Shown: positions 1 to 6,118, counted from the stretch's first letter. The stretch is 6,421 nucleotides of DNA from JAUYQR01 sp031377265 (GCF_031377265.1 NZ_JANMET010000202.1:1-6421); one strand, 5' to 3'. The notes: generated from the letters alone by a model not told the origin. A program made the numbers and translations.

Positions 1-1
1 G

Positions 2-331
2 CTGTACGCCACATCGAACCGCCGGCACCTGATGCCGCGCGACATGATCGAGAACGAACGCTCAAGCGCGATCAATCCGTCCGAGGCGGTTGAAGAAAAA
101 GTGTCGCTTTCCGATCGCTTCGGCTTGTGGCTGGGCTTTCATCCATGCAGTCAGGACGACTATCTCGACATGATCCGCAGATATTGTGGGGCTTATGGCG
201 TAGATCTGGCCGATGCCGACCTGCGCGCGCAGGCGATCGAATGGCAAGCCACGCGCGGCGCCCGGTCTGGCCGGGTGGCTTGGCAATTCTTCTGCGATCT
301 GGCCGCGCGCGAGGGCGTGCGGATTGAATAG
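2..331 (+). CDS. DUF815-type AAA+ ATPase, C-terminal part (5' end outside window)
   Basis: The last 109 codons of a gene that enters from the left edge in frame 2 and ends at TAG 329-331. The fragment opens with LYATSNRRHL, a sensor-1-like stretch typical of the DUF815 family of predicted ATP-binding proteins. SLSDRFG at fragment residues 35-41 looks like the arginine-finger region, and TRGARSGRVAWQF at 84-96 resembles the sensor-2 end of the family. The Walker A and B motifs would lie upstream and are not visible. The molecular role of DUF815 proteins is not established; they are cytoplasmic P-loop proteins of unknown substrate. The next gene starts 40 bases downstream on the same strand, so the two may share a transcript. 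An ATG at 32-34 lies inside the conserved motif and is not a start. Family assignment is confident from the motifs; function is unknown. Confidence 0.88.
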   Translation: MYATSNRRHLMPRDMIENERSSAINPSEAVEEKVSLSDRFGLWLGFHPCSQDDYLDMIRRYCGAYGVDLADADLRAQAIEWQATRGARSGRVAWQFFCDLAAREGVRIE

Positions 332-371
332 TGCGCTTGTTTGGTGGGGCGTTCGGCCTTAGGGCTGTGTC

Positions 372-1646
372 ATGGTTTATGAACTTCTGCTGATCTTTGC
401 GTTGATCGTGCTGAATGGCGTGCTGGCGATGTCGGAGCTGGCCATCGTGTCGGCCCGGCCCGGGCGGCTGAAGCCGCTTGAGGCGCGCAGTCGCGGGGCG
501 GCGATGGCCCTGCGGCTGGCCGAACATCCGGGGCGGTTTTTGTCAACGGTGCAGATCGGTATCACCATGGTCGGGGTGCTGTCGGGCGCGCTGTCGGGGG
601 CGACGCTGGGGCTGCGGTTGCAGGGCTGGCTGGTGGCGCAGGGGGTGCCTGCCGACTGGGCGGCCACCTTGGGTGTCGGCGGCGTAGTGGTGGCGATCAC
701 CTATGTGTCGCTGATCGTGGGAGAGTTGGTGCCAAAGCAACTGGCGCTGCGCAACCCCGAAGCGGTGGCGATCCGCATGGCCCCGGCGATGACGGTGCTG
801 TCGGTGATCATGGCCCCGGTGGTGTGGTTTCTGGAACGGTCGGGCCGGGTGATCCTGTGGCTTTTGGGCGCGCGGGGGGCGGGCGCGTCGAAGGTGACGG
901 AGGAAGAGGTGCATGTCCTGTTGACCGAAGCCGCCGAAGGCGGCGTGCTGGAGGAAGAAGAGCGCGAGATGATGGCCGGGGTGATGCGGCTGGGCGACCG
1001 GACTGCCAGCGCCCTGATGACCCCCCGCCACGAGGTGGACATGCTGCCGCTTGACGCGACGGGGGCCGAGGCGGTGGCCGCGATCCGCCGCATCGCCCGG
1101 CCGCGGATGCCGGTGGCCGACGCTGCGGGCGACGTGGTTGGCATCGTGCTGCTGGCGGATGCGTTTCAGGTGGTATCGCGGCGCGAGGCGTTGGATGTGA
1201 AGGCGCTGATGCGCGAGGTGCCGGTGGTATCCGACCGTGCCGATGCGCTGGATGTGCTGGAAATTCTGCACCGGTCGGAACACCACTTGGCGCTGGTCTA
1301 TGATGAATACGGGCATTTCGAGGGCATCATCACCTCGGGCGACATTCTTGAGGCGATCACCGGGGCCGAAGCATCCCAGGATGCAGGCGAGCCCGCGATT
1401 GTGACCCGGCAGGATGGCAGCCTGCTGGTGGCCGGCTGGATGCCGGCGGATGAATTGTGCGACCGGCTGGGCCTGCCGCGCAGCCTGGCGGGCGAGTATG
1501 ACACCGTGGCCGGGCTGGTGCTGCACCAGTTGGGCCGGATGCCGGAGCTGGGCGAGGTCGTGGTGGCCGAGGCCTACCGCTTTGAGGTGATCGACCTTGA
1601 CGGGCGGCGGATCGACAAGGTGCTGGTCAGCCGCATCGAAGGTTAA
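372..1646 (+). CDS. CNNM/CorC-HlyC family membrane protein (DUF21 + two CBS + CorC_HlyC domain)
   Basis: A 424-residue inner-membrane protein of the family often labelled 'hemolysin'. Relatives are linked to Mg2+/Co2+ transport or resistance, so the haemolysin name should not be taken as function. The DUF21 domain spans about residues 1-195, with hydrophobic segments near 3-26, 58-80, 98-118 and 137-166. Family motifs are SELAIVSAR (21-29), TVQIGIT (59-65) and GELVPKQLALRNPE (117-130). Two cytoplasmic CBS domains follow at about 207-268 and 277-332, with MTPRHEV (216-222) and LVYDEYGHFEGIIT (308-321). A CorC_HlyC domain at about 340-424 ends in RIDKVLVSRIEG. Length and domain order are those of a full-length member. 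The ATG is preceded by a weak AGGG about 8 bases upstream. It lies 40 bases after the DUF815-type gene and converges on the nlpD-like gene, with a hairpin between their stops. The transported ion cannot be read from the sequence. Confidence 0.94.
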   Translation: MVYELLLIFALIVLNGVLAMSELAIVSARPGRLKPLEARSRGAAMALRLAEHPGRFLSTVQIGITMVGVLSGALSGATLGLRLQGWLVAQGVPADWAATLGVGGVVVAITYVSLIVGELVPKQLALRNPEAVAIRMAPAMTVLSVIMAPVVWFLERSGRVILWLLGARGAGASKVTEEEVHVLLTEAAEGGVLEEEEREMMAGVMRLGDRTASALMTPRHEVDMLPLDATGAEAVAAIRRIARPRMPVADAAGDVVGIVLLADAFQVVSRREALDVKALMREVPVVSDRADALDVLEILHRSEHHLALVYDEYGHFEGIITSGDILEAITGAEASQDAGEPAIVTRQDGSLLVAGWMPADELCDRLGLPRSLAGEYDTVAGLVLHQLGRMPELGEVVVAEAYRFEVIDLDGRRIDKVLVSRIEG

Positions 1647-1652
1647 GCGATG

Positions 1653-1674
1653 GGTGCGTGCTGTTGCACGCACC
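1653..1674. terminator. Bidirectional hairpin between convergent genes, probable shared terminator
   Basis: GGTGCGTGC (1653-1661) pairs perfectly with GCACGCACC (1666-1674) around the 4-base loop TGTT. The hairpin sits 6 bases after the plus-strand stop (TAA 1644-1646) and 15 bases before the minus-strand stop (1690-1692). It is therefore placed to end both transcripts. Neither strand has a clear T-run after the stem, so its efficiency as an intrinsic terminator is uncertain. The position and perfect stem are the evidence. Confidence 0.62.
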
Positions 1675-1689
1675 GCCCGCCAAACCGCG

Positions 1690-2829
1690 CTATTGCAGGA
1701 AAGTCATCGGATCGAGGCTGTCGACGCCTTTGCGCACCTCAAAGTGCAGGAAGGCGGGGTCGCCCTTGCGCACGGCGGCGATGGATTGGCCGCGCTTGAC
1801 CTTGTCGCCCTTTTTCACCTTTAGCGCATCAACCCCGGCATAGACGGTCAACAGATTGTCGGCGTGGCGGATCACCACGATCGGGACCTGATCGGTATCC
1901 TTGGTGATCGCCGCCACCGTGCCATCGGCAGCGGCCTTCACGGCGGTTCCTGCCGGGGCGGCGATGTCGATGCCCTGATTTTTCTTTTTGTCATAGCTGC
2001 GGATGATCTTGCCCGCGACCGGCATGGCCAAAGCACTGGTGCTGGTGCGATCTGCGCCAAGGTCTGGTGACGGTGGGGTGGCCTTTGGTTTGGTTGCGGC
2101 GGGTTCGGTTTCTTCGTCGGGCAGCGGTTTGGTTGCCGACGGCGGCGTCGGGGTCGGTGAACCTGCGCCGGGCGGCGTAGGCACTGGTTCAAGAACCGGG
2201 GCGGGGCCGGTGGCGACCGGGATGATCAGCGTCTGGCCTTCGCGCACCGCAAGATCGGCGCCAAGGCCGTTCCAATCGGCAAGGGCCTTGGCCGAGACGT
2301 TGTAAGTACGCGCGATGGTGAAGGCGGTCTCGCCGCGCGCGACGCGGTGGCGGATCGGTTCGCTGCCAGCTGCGGCAGCGGGGGCACTTGGCGACGGGCC
2401 GACCTCGTCAAGCGCGGTGGTGGCGATCGAGGTGATGTCGACGGGGCCCGCGCCGCCGATGGTTGCGGGCTGCGGCGCAGCGGCGACGCGGGATGGCAGC
2501 AACAACAGCTCGCCCGCGCGCAGCGGATCGGTGGGGCGCAGTGCGTTGGTTCGGGCCAATTCTTCGGCGTTCAGACCAAGGCGGCCGGCCAACGCGGCCA
2601 CGGTATCGCCGCGCCGCGCTTCGGCAAGTTGATAGCCCGGGTAGGAAAGGACACCGTTGCCATCAGGCCGGGGCGGGGCTGCGGTGGCAACGCGGGCGGC
2701 GTCAGAGGTGTTCCCCGCGCCGGCACGAAGATCCCAATCAAGGTCGCCCACCGGGATGCAACCCGCGAGTGCAAAAAGACTAACGCCTAGCGCCAGGCGC
2801 AGGCGAGACGTTGCGAAAGATGGAACCAT
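1690..2829 (-). CDS. nlpD: NlpD-like lipoprotein: two LysM repeats and a degenerate LytM/M23 domain
   Basis: A 379-residue envelope lipoprotein. The N terminus is a lipoprotein signal: basic residues, a hydrophobic stretch (10-22) and lipobox LAGC, with the lipidated cysteine predicted at C24. LysM repeats, which bind peptidoglycan, lie at about 66-112 and 159-204. A Pro/Thr/Ala-rich linker spans about 205-262, and the LytM/M23 domain covers 268-379. Active LytM enzymes use HxGxD, a YxH-type histidine and HxH. Here these read N284-Q-G-I-D288, Y-A-G332 and F360-L-H362. One zinc ligand and both catalytic histidines are missing. It is therefore unlikely to cut peptidoglycan and, like E. coli NlpD, more likely activates an N-acetylmuramoyl-L-alanine amidase during cell separation; that role is inferred. 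The ATG has AAGAGG 9 bases upstream. It is the last gene of the surE-pcm-nlpD unit, as in enterobacteria. Confidence 0.93.
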   Translation of the reverse strand: MVPSFATSRLRLALGVSLFALAGCIPVGDLDWDLRAGAGNTSDAARVATAAPPRPDGNGVLSYPGYQLAEARRGDTVAALAGRLGLNAEELARTNALRPTDPLRAGELLLLPSRVAAAPQPATIGGAGPVDITSIATTALDEVGPSPSAPAAAAGSEPIRHRVARGETAFTIARTYNVSAKALADWNGLGADLAVREGQTLIIPVATGPAPVLEPVPTPPGAGSPTPTPPSATKPLPDEETEPAATKPKATPPSPDLGADRTSTSALAMPVAGKIIRSYDKKKNQGIDIAAPAGTAVKAAADGTVAAITKDTDQVPIVVIRHADNLLTVYAGVDALKVKKGDKVKRGQSIAAVRKGDPAFLHFEVRKGVDSLDPMTFLQ

Positions 2830-2844
2830 GTCTGACCGCCTCTT

Positions 2845-2876
2845 GCCAAATGCCCGGGTTGGCCCGGTTTCTTGGC
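2845..2876 (-). promoter_or_regulatory. Two-part stem-loop in the pcm-nlpD intergenic leader
   Basis: In the 53-base gap between pcm and nlpD, the transcribed (minus) strand can fold as an outer 5-bp stem GCCAA/TTGGC (2872-2876 with 2845-2849). This is followed by a symmetric 4+4 internal loop and an inner 5-bp stem CCGGG/CCCGG (2863-2867 with 2854-2858) closing a 4-base loop. The structure ends directly next to the nlpD ribosome binding site (AAGAGG, 2839-2844). It has no T-run, so it is not a typical terminator. It may affect nlpD translation or be an RNA processing or stability site. The pairing is seen in the sequence; the function is inferred. Confidence 0.35.
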
Positions 2877-2882
2877 GACATC

Positions 2883-3560
2883 CTACTCTGCGCCGAGCCC
2901 TTCGACCAGAGGGACGAATCGTACCGGGCGAAGTTCTTCGTATTCAAAGCCGCTGGCGGTGCGCGTCACCTTGATCAGGCTTTGCACGGCGTCGGATTGC
3001 CCCACGGGTACCACCATGATGCCGCCCAGCTTTAACTGCGCCAGCAAGGGGCCGGGCGGGTCTTCGGCGGCGGCGGTCACCAGGATACGGTCGAACGGTG
3101 CCTGATCGGGCAAACCAAACGACCCATCCGCCGTGAGCGAGGTGATGTTGGTGAGTTTCAGCTGGGTGAAAAGCTCGGCTGCCTCGCGCACCAGGCGGCG
3201 AAACCGATCGACCGTATAAACCCGGCGGGCCAGTTGCGACAGGATCGCGGCCTGATAGCCAGATCCGGTGCCCACCTCCAGCACGGTATCGCGCGCGGTC
3301 ACGTTCAGCGCCTGCGTCATCAGGCCAACCACCGAGGGCTGGCTGATGGTCTGCCCGCAAGCAATCGGCAGGGGCATGTCTTCGTAGGCGCGCAGGGCGA
3401 AAATGCCTTTGACGAATACCCCGCGATCAACCCGTTCCATTGCCGTCAACACGCGCCCGTCGGTCACCCCGCGCGAGCGCAGCGCAAACAAGAAGCGCAT
3501 CTTGCGTTCGGCAAGTTCGCCGGAATGGTCATCGTCATCCTCCGGCGGGGATGGGGTCAT
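2883..3560 (-). CDS. pcm: Protein-L-isoaspartate O-methyltransferase
   Basis: A 225-residue cytoplasmic enzyme that transfers a methyl group from S-adenosylmethionine to the carboxyl of isoaspartyl residues in damaged proteins, starting their repair. The Rossmann SAM-binding motif I is VLEVGTGSG (93-101), followed by YQAAILSQLA. The family substrate-site segment GQTISQPSVVGLMTQAL spans 69-85. An acidic residue (D118) after strand 2 is placed to bind the SAM ribose. NIT..TADGS.G (138-149) and FDRILVTAAAEDPPGPLLAQLKLGG (156-180) are typical of the family. Length is normal. The first 15 residues are unusually acidic (PEDDDD) and precede the conserved core. The start ATG overlaps the surE stop as ATGA (3557-3560), so translation is probably coupled to surE. 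It is followed by the nlpD-like gene 53 bases on. Confidence 0.96.
   Translation of the reverse strand: MTPSPPEDDDDHSGELAERKMRFLFALRSRGVTDGRVLTAMERVDRGVFVKGIFALRAYEDMPLPIACGQTISQPSVVGLMTQALNVTARDTVLEVGTGSGYQAAILSQLARRVYTVDRFRRLVREAAELFTQLKLTNITSLTADGSFGLPDQAPFDRILVTAAAEDPPGPLLAQLKLGGIMVVPVGQSDAVQSLIKVTRTASGFEYEELRPVRFVPLVEGLGAE
3518..3547 (-). repeat. 7-bp inverted repeat around the acidic stretch at the start of pcm
   Basis: CGCCGGA (3518-3524) and TCCGGCG (3541-3547) are complementary around 16 bases holding GATGAC repeats that encode the DDDD run of Pcm. It lies 10 bases inside pcm, next to the surE-pcm ATGA overlap. The long loop makes a weak hairpin, so a role in coupled translation is only a possibility. 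Confidence 0.3.
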
Positions 3561-4342
3561 GCGAGCCGGTCCGCAAGATCGGCGAGCAGATCATGCGCCG
3601 TCAGGTCTGCGCGCATCGGGGTGACGGCGATATGGCCTTGCAGGTTCACCGCGGCATCGGTGCCGGGCAGGGTTGGGGTTTGCTGCGGGCCACCCTTGAT
3701 CCAGAGGAACTTGCGGCCCGAGGGGGAATGGTGTGGTTCCACGCCGAAGGCGGTGTCGCGGCGGAAGCCTTGCGGCGCGACCTTGATGCCAAGCGTTCCG
3801 GCCCCGCTGCGGGGCGGGAAGTTGACGTTGTAGAAGATGCGGTAATCGTCCTGCGTCCAGATGCCTTTTTCCAGCAGGGAAGTGACGACGCCGATACCGT
3901 GTTGGCGCGCACTTTCGAACGGGTCGGGCAGCCCGTCATTGTCCGGCCCAAAGAACTGCGACAGGGCGATTGCCGGAACACCTTGCAAGGCCGCCTCCAT
4001 CGCGCCGCCGATGGTGCCGGAATAGAGCACGTTCTCGGCTGCGTTGTTGCCGCGGTTGACGCCGGACAGCACGAGATCAGGTTTTGCGCCCTCCAGCACA
4101 TCGTAGATCGCGGCCAGCACACAATCGGCCGGGCTGCCTTCGGCGGCAAAGCGGCGGGGTCCGAGTTTGGCGATCATCATCGGGTGGGTGTAGCTGATGC
4201 AATGCCCGACGCCAGACTGTTCAAACGCCGGGGCCACGGTCCAGACCTCGCCGTCTGGTCCAGCGACAGCGGTGGCGATTTCGGTCAGAACCTCAAGGCC
4301 GGGGGCGTTGATGCCGTCGTCATTGGTGATCAGGATACGCAT
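3557..4342 (-). CDS. surE: 5'/3'-nucleotidase SurE
   Basis: A 261-residue metal-dependent phosphatase that removes phosphate from nucleoside 5'- and 3'-monophosphates (family knowledge), with a role in stationary-phase survival in E. coli. The protein starts with the canonical MRILITNDDGINAPG. The expected metal ligands are D8, D9, S43 (in EQSG, 41-44) and N96 (in SGVNRGNN, 93-100). The family block YSGTIGGAMEA is at 107-117 and the late motif IAVTPM at 238-243. I chose ATG 4340-4342 because a strong ribosome binding site, AAAGGGG (4348-4354), lies 5 bases upstream and because SurE proteins begin at this motif. A TTG start 51 bases further up would add 17 non-conserved residues. It is the first gene of the minus-strand unit, with its stop overlapping the pcm start by 4 bases. 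Its upstream region is shared with the divergent amino acid transporter operon. Confidence 0.96.
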   Translation of the reverse strand: MRILITNDDGINAPGLEVLTEIATAVAGPDGEVWTVAPAFEQSGVGHCISYTHPMMIAKLGPRRFAAEGSPADCVLAAIYDVLEGAKPDLVLSGVNRGNNAAENVLYSGTIGGAMEAALQGVPAIALSQFFGPDNDGLPDPFESARQHGIGVVTSLLEKGIWTQDDYRIFYNVNFPPRSGAGTLGIKVAPQGFRRDTAFGVEPHHSPSGRKFLWIKGGPQQTPTLPGTDAAVNLQGHIAVTPMRADLTAHDLLADLADRLA

Positions 4343-4347
4343 GAAGA

Positions 4348-4354
4348 CCCCTTT
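4348..4354 (-). promoter_or_regulatory. Ribosome binding site that fixes the surE start
   Basis: On the minus strand AAAGGGG lies 5 bases before ATG 4340-4342. The extended TTG start at 4391-4393 would place this site inside the coding region, and the added residues do not resemble SurE, so the ATG is preferred. Confidence 0.75.
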
Positions 4355-4366
4355 GGCTGTCCTCTG

Positions 4367-4393
4367 ATTAGACGAGGCGGGGAATGCCTTCAA
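4367..4393 (-). promoter_or_regulatory. Candidate sigma70-type promoter for surE-pcm-nlpD
   Basis: On the minus strand TTGAAG (4388-4393; 4 of 6 matches to TTGACA) is followed by 15 bases and TCTAAT (4367-4372; 5 of 6 matches to TATAAT). The spacer is shorter than the usual 16-18 bases, which weakens the call. Transcription would start near 4359-4361, leaving about 17-19 untranslated bases that include the AAAGGGG ribosome binding site. It was judged by eye only. Confidence 0.3.
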
Positions 4394-4539
4394 GCACCGA
4401 TGGCCGCCGCTTTGCCCTACTTGGGGTGGAAGGAAGGCGGCTAACGTACGGTAAAGCCTATCCTTGCATCAATGCTTGAGGAAAGGCTTGCATGATCTTG
4501 TGTCGCGGGGTTTGATAGCCTGAACCAGTGTGGGGGCAC

Positions 4540-5313
4540 ATGGCAAAGGGATCAGGACAGACAAGCGTCGCAATCCAGGTGGATGATCTCCACAAGTCGT
4601 TTGGCACGCACCATGTGCTCAAGGGTGTTTCCCTGACAGCACATGAAGGGGATGTGGTCGCGATCATTGGTGGGTCGGGATCCGGCAAATCCACCATGCT
4701 GCGCTGCATCAACTTTCTGGAAACACCGTCCAGCGGCAGTATATCTGTCGCGGGCGAAGCGGTGGCGATGCACGCTGATGGCAGGCCGGCAGACCGAAAG
4801 CAGCTGGAGCGCATTCGCCAAAGCCTTGGCATGGTTTTCCAGTCCTTCAACCTTTGGACCCACAAGACGGTTCTGGAGAACCTGATCGAAGTGCCGGTGC
4901 AGGTGATGAAATGCCCCAAGGACGAGGCCATCGCCCGGGCGCGCAAGCTGCTGGCGCGGGTCGGGTTGGCTGAAAAGGAAGGGGCTTATCCGGCATTCAT
5001 GTCTGGGGGCCAGCAGCAGCGGGCGGCGATTGCGCGGGCGCTGTGCATGGAACCGAAGGCCATGCTGTTTGATGAGCCGACATCGGCGCTGGATCCCGAA
5101 CTGGTGGGCGAAGTGCTGCAAGTGATCCGTGGGCTGGCCGATGAAGGCCGCACCATGGTGTTGGTGACGCATGAGATGAAGTTTGCGCGTGAGGTCGCGA
5201 GCCACGTGATCTACTTGCACAACGGCGTCATCGAGGAAGAGGGACCACCTGAAGCACTGTTCGGAGCGCCTAAATCCGAACGGCTGAAGCAGTTTCTGAA
5301 ATCCGTAAGCTAA
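4540..5313 (+). CDS. Polar amino acid ABC transporter ATP-binding protein (HisP-like)
   Basis: A 257-residue ATPase subunit that powers uptake at the cytoplasmic face of the inner membrane. Numbered from ATG 4540: Walker A GGSGSGKST (44-52), Q-loop Q101 in VFQSFNLW, signature MSGGQQQ (154-160, with Met in place of the usual Leu), Walker B AMLFDEP (175-181), D-loop SALD (183-186) and H-loop H211 (VTHEM). All ATPase residues are present. LRCINFLE, FNLWTHKTVLEN and TSALDPELVGEVL match the HisP group closely, as I remember that sequence; octopine/nopaline transporter ATPases are near relatives. A GTG at 4528-4530 would add four residues (MWGH). ATG is preferred because a GGGGG run (4532-4536) precedes it, although the 3-base spacing is short, so the start is less certain than the gene. 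The binding protein gene follows after 32 bases. Confidence 0.95.
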   Translation: MAKGSGQTSVAIQVDDLHKSFGTHHVLKGVSLTAHEGDVVAIIGGSGSGKSTMLRCINFLETPSSGSISVAGEAVAMHADGRPADRKQLERIRQSLGMVFQSFNLWTHKTVLENLIEVPVQVMKCPKDEAIARARKLLARVGLAEKEGAYPAFMSGGQQQRAAIARALCMEPKAMLFDEPTSALDPELVGEVLQVIRGLADEGRTMVLVTHEMKFAREVASHVIYLHNGVIEEEGPPEALFGAPKSERLKQFLKSVS

Positions 5314-5333
5314 CGAGGCTAAATCGTGAAATC

Positions 5334-5340
5334 GAAAGGA
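5334..5340 (+). promoter_or_regulatory. Strong ribosome binding site of the binding-protein gene
   Basis: GAAAGGA lies 5 bases before ATG 5346-5348. It is much stronger than the sites of the flanking ATPase and permease genes, which fits the need for excess periplasmic binding protein over membrane subunits. Confidence 0.7.
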
Positions 5341-5345
5341 CGAAA

Positions 5346-6113
5346 ATGAAGCGAGCTGTACTTTTGACTTTCGCCACCCTGTTCTTTGGTGGTGCTGCTG
5401 TTGCCGAACCCCTGAAGATCGGTATTGCGGCGGAACCCTATCCTCCCTTTGCCTCGCCAGATGCGGCAGGCAACTGGGTTGGCTGGGAAGTTGACTTTAT
5501 CAATGCCGTCTGCGCGGCAGGCGAAATGGAATGCGTGATCACGCCAGTGGCGTGGGAAGGCATCATTCCATCACTGACCGGCGGCCAGATCGACGCCATC
5601 ATGGCGTCGATGTCGATCACCGAAGAGCGGTCGAAGACCATCGACTTTTCGGACAAATACTACAACACCCCGACGGTGATCGTGACGGCCAAGGGATCGG
5701 GTCTGACGCCTGATGCCGCTGGAATGGCGGGCAAGATCATCGGCGTACAGGTCTCCACGATCCACGAGGCATATGCGCAGAAGCATTTCCCCGATGCGGC
5801 CGAGATCAAGACTTACCAGACCACGGACGAAGGTTTTCAGGATCTGGCCGCTGGCCGGATTGACGCGAGCCAGGCCGACAGCATCGCCATTGATGCGTTC
5901 CTTGCATCCGATGCTGGTAAAGCCTGCTGCGAAGCCATCGGGGCTGTTGAGGATGACCCGGCGATCCTTGGCAAGGGCGTAGGCGTCGGACTGCGCAAAG
6001 GCGAGGACGAACTGAGGGCCAAGTTCAACGCGGCCATCGCCAAAGTCATCGCAGACGGCACCTATGACGCGATCTCCAAGCCTTACTTCGCCTCATCGAT
6101 CTACGGCGGCTGA
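5346..6113 (+). CDS. Periplasmic amino acid-binding protein (LAO/HisJ type, SBP_bac_3)
   Basis: A 255-residue substrate-binding protein that captures an amino acid in the periplasm and delivers it to the permease. The Sec signal peptide is MKRAVLLTFATLFFGGAAVA, with cleavage predicted after A20. From memory of Salmonella LAO/HisJ, the equivalents are Y32 (aromatic over the ligand side chain), S88 and S90 in IMASMSIT, R95 (binds the ligand carboxylate), T138 and D178 (binds the amino group). Two pocket positions differ: W70 stands where LAO has Phe, and A87 where it has Ser. C56 and C63 have the spacing of the conserved LAO/HisJ disulfide. The C terminus DGTYDAISKPYFASSIYGG matches the family end. 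A cationic amino acid (Arg, Lys, ornithine, His) is the most likely ligand, by inference. It lies between the ATPase and permease genes. Confidence 0.95.
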   Translation: MKRAVLLTFATLFFGGAAVAEPLKIGIAAEPYPPFASPDAAGNWVGWEVDFINAVCAAGEMECVITPVAWEGIIPSLTGGQIDAIMASMSITEERSKTIDFSDKYYNTPTVIVTAKGSGLTPDAAGMAGKIIGVQVSTIHEAYAQKHFPDAAEIKTYQTTDEGFQDLAAGRIDASQADSIAIDAFLASDAGKACCEAIGAVEDDPAILGKGVGVGLRKGEDELRAKFNAAIAKVIADGTYDAISKPYFASSIYGG

Positions 6114-6118
6114 CAGAC

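Larger units (their letters stand above)
4343..4539. promoter_or_regulatory. Divergent intergenic control region between surE and the amino acid ABC operon
   Basis: These 197 bases separate two genes pointing away from each other, so at least two promoters should lie here. The half nearer the ABC operon holds two CTTGCAT direct repeats (4463-4469 and 4487-4493, 24 bases apart). The first overlaps an inverted repeat GCAT-CA-ATGC (4466-4475). A weak promoter candidate for the operon is TTGCAT (4488-4493), 17 bases, TTTGAT (4511-4516). The repeats could be an operator for a regulator of amino acid uptake. Repeats and spacing are seen; binding is inferred. Confidence 0.45.

Noticed and set aside
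72..527. A 151-codon minus-strand open frame over the DUF815 end and the start of the CNNM gene
   Set aside because: Antisense to two real coding regions, with a basic low-quality composition and no recognisable domain.
933..947. GCCGCC-GAA-GGCGGC hairpin within the CNNM gene
   Set aside because: Short, mid-gene, and explained by Ala and Gly codons in a GC-rich genome.
543..1673. A 376-codon minus-strand open frame antisense to the CNNM gene, His/Arg/Gln-rich
   Set aside because: It mirrors the codon bias of a GC-rich gene on the other strand, its composition is implausible, and the CNNM protein in the opposite frame has clear domains.
2066..2215. Low-complexity repeats in the nlpD-like gene
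   Set aside because: This is the Pro/Thr/Ala-rich linker between LysM and LytM domains, which is normal for the family, and not a nucleotide repeat element.
3801..3815. GCCCCGC/GCGGGGC near-palindrome within surE
   Set aside because: It leaves a loop of only one to three bases in a GC-rich Pro/Gly/Ser coding stretch in mid-gene; most likely chance.
4343..4393. A longer SurE with 17 extra N-terminal residues from a TTG start
   Set aside because: SurE proteins start at MRILITNDDG, and a strong ribosome binding site sits 5 bases before that ATG.
3440..4444. A 334-codon plus-strand open frame across surE and the start of pcm
   Set aside because: It is a shadow of two well-recognised genes on the minus strand, with no recognisable motif and no plausible ribosome binding site.
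4552..5220. A 222-codon minus-strand open frame inside the HisP-like gene
   Set aside because: Antisense shadow; the plus strand encodes a complete ABC ATPase with all motifs.
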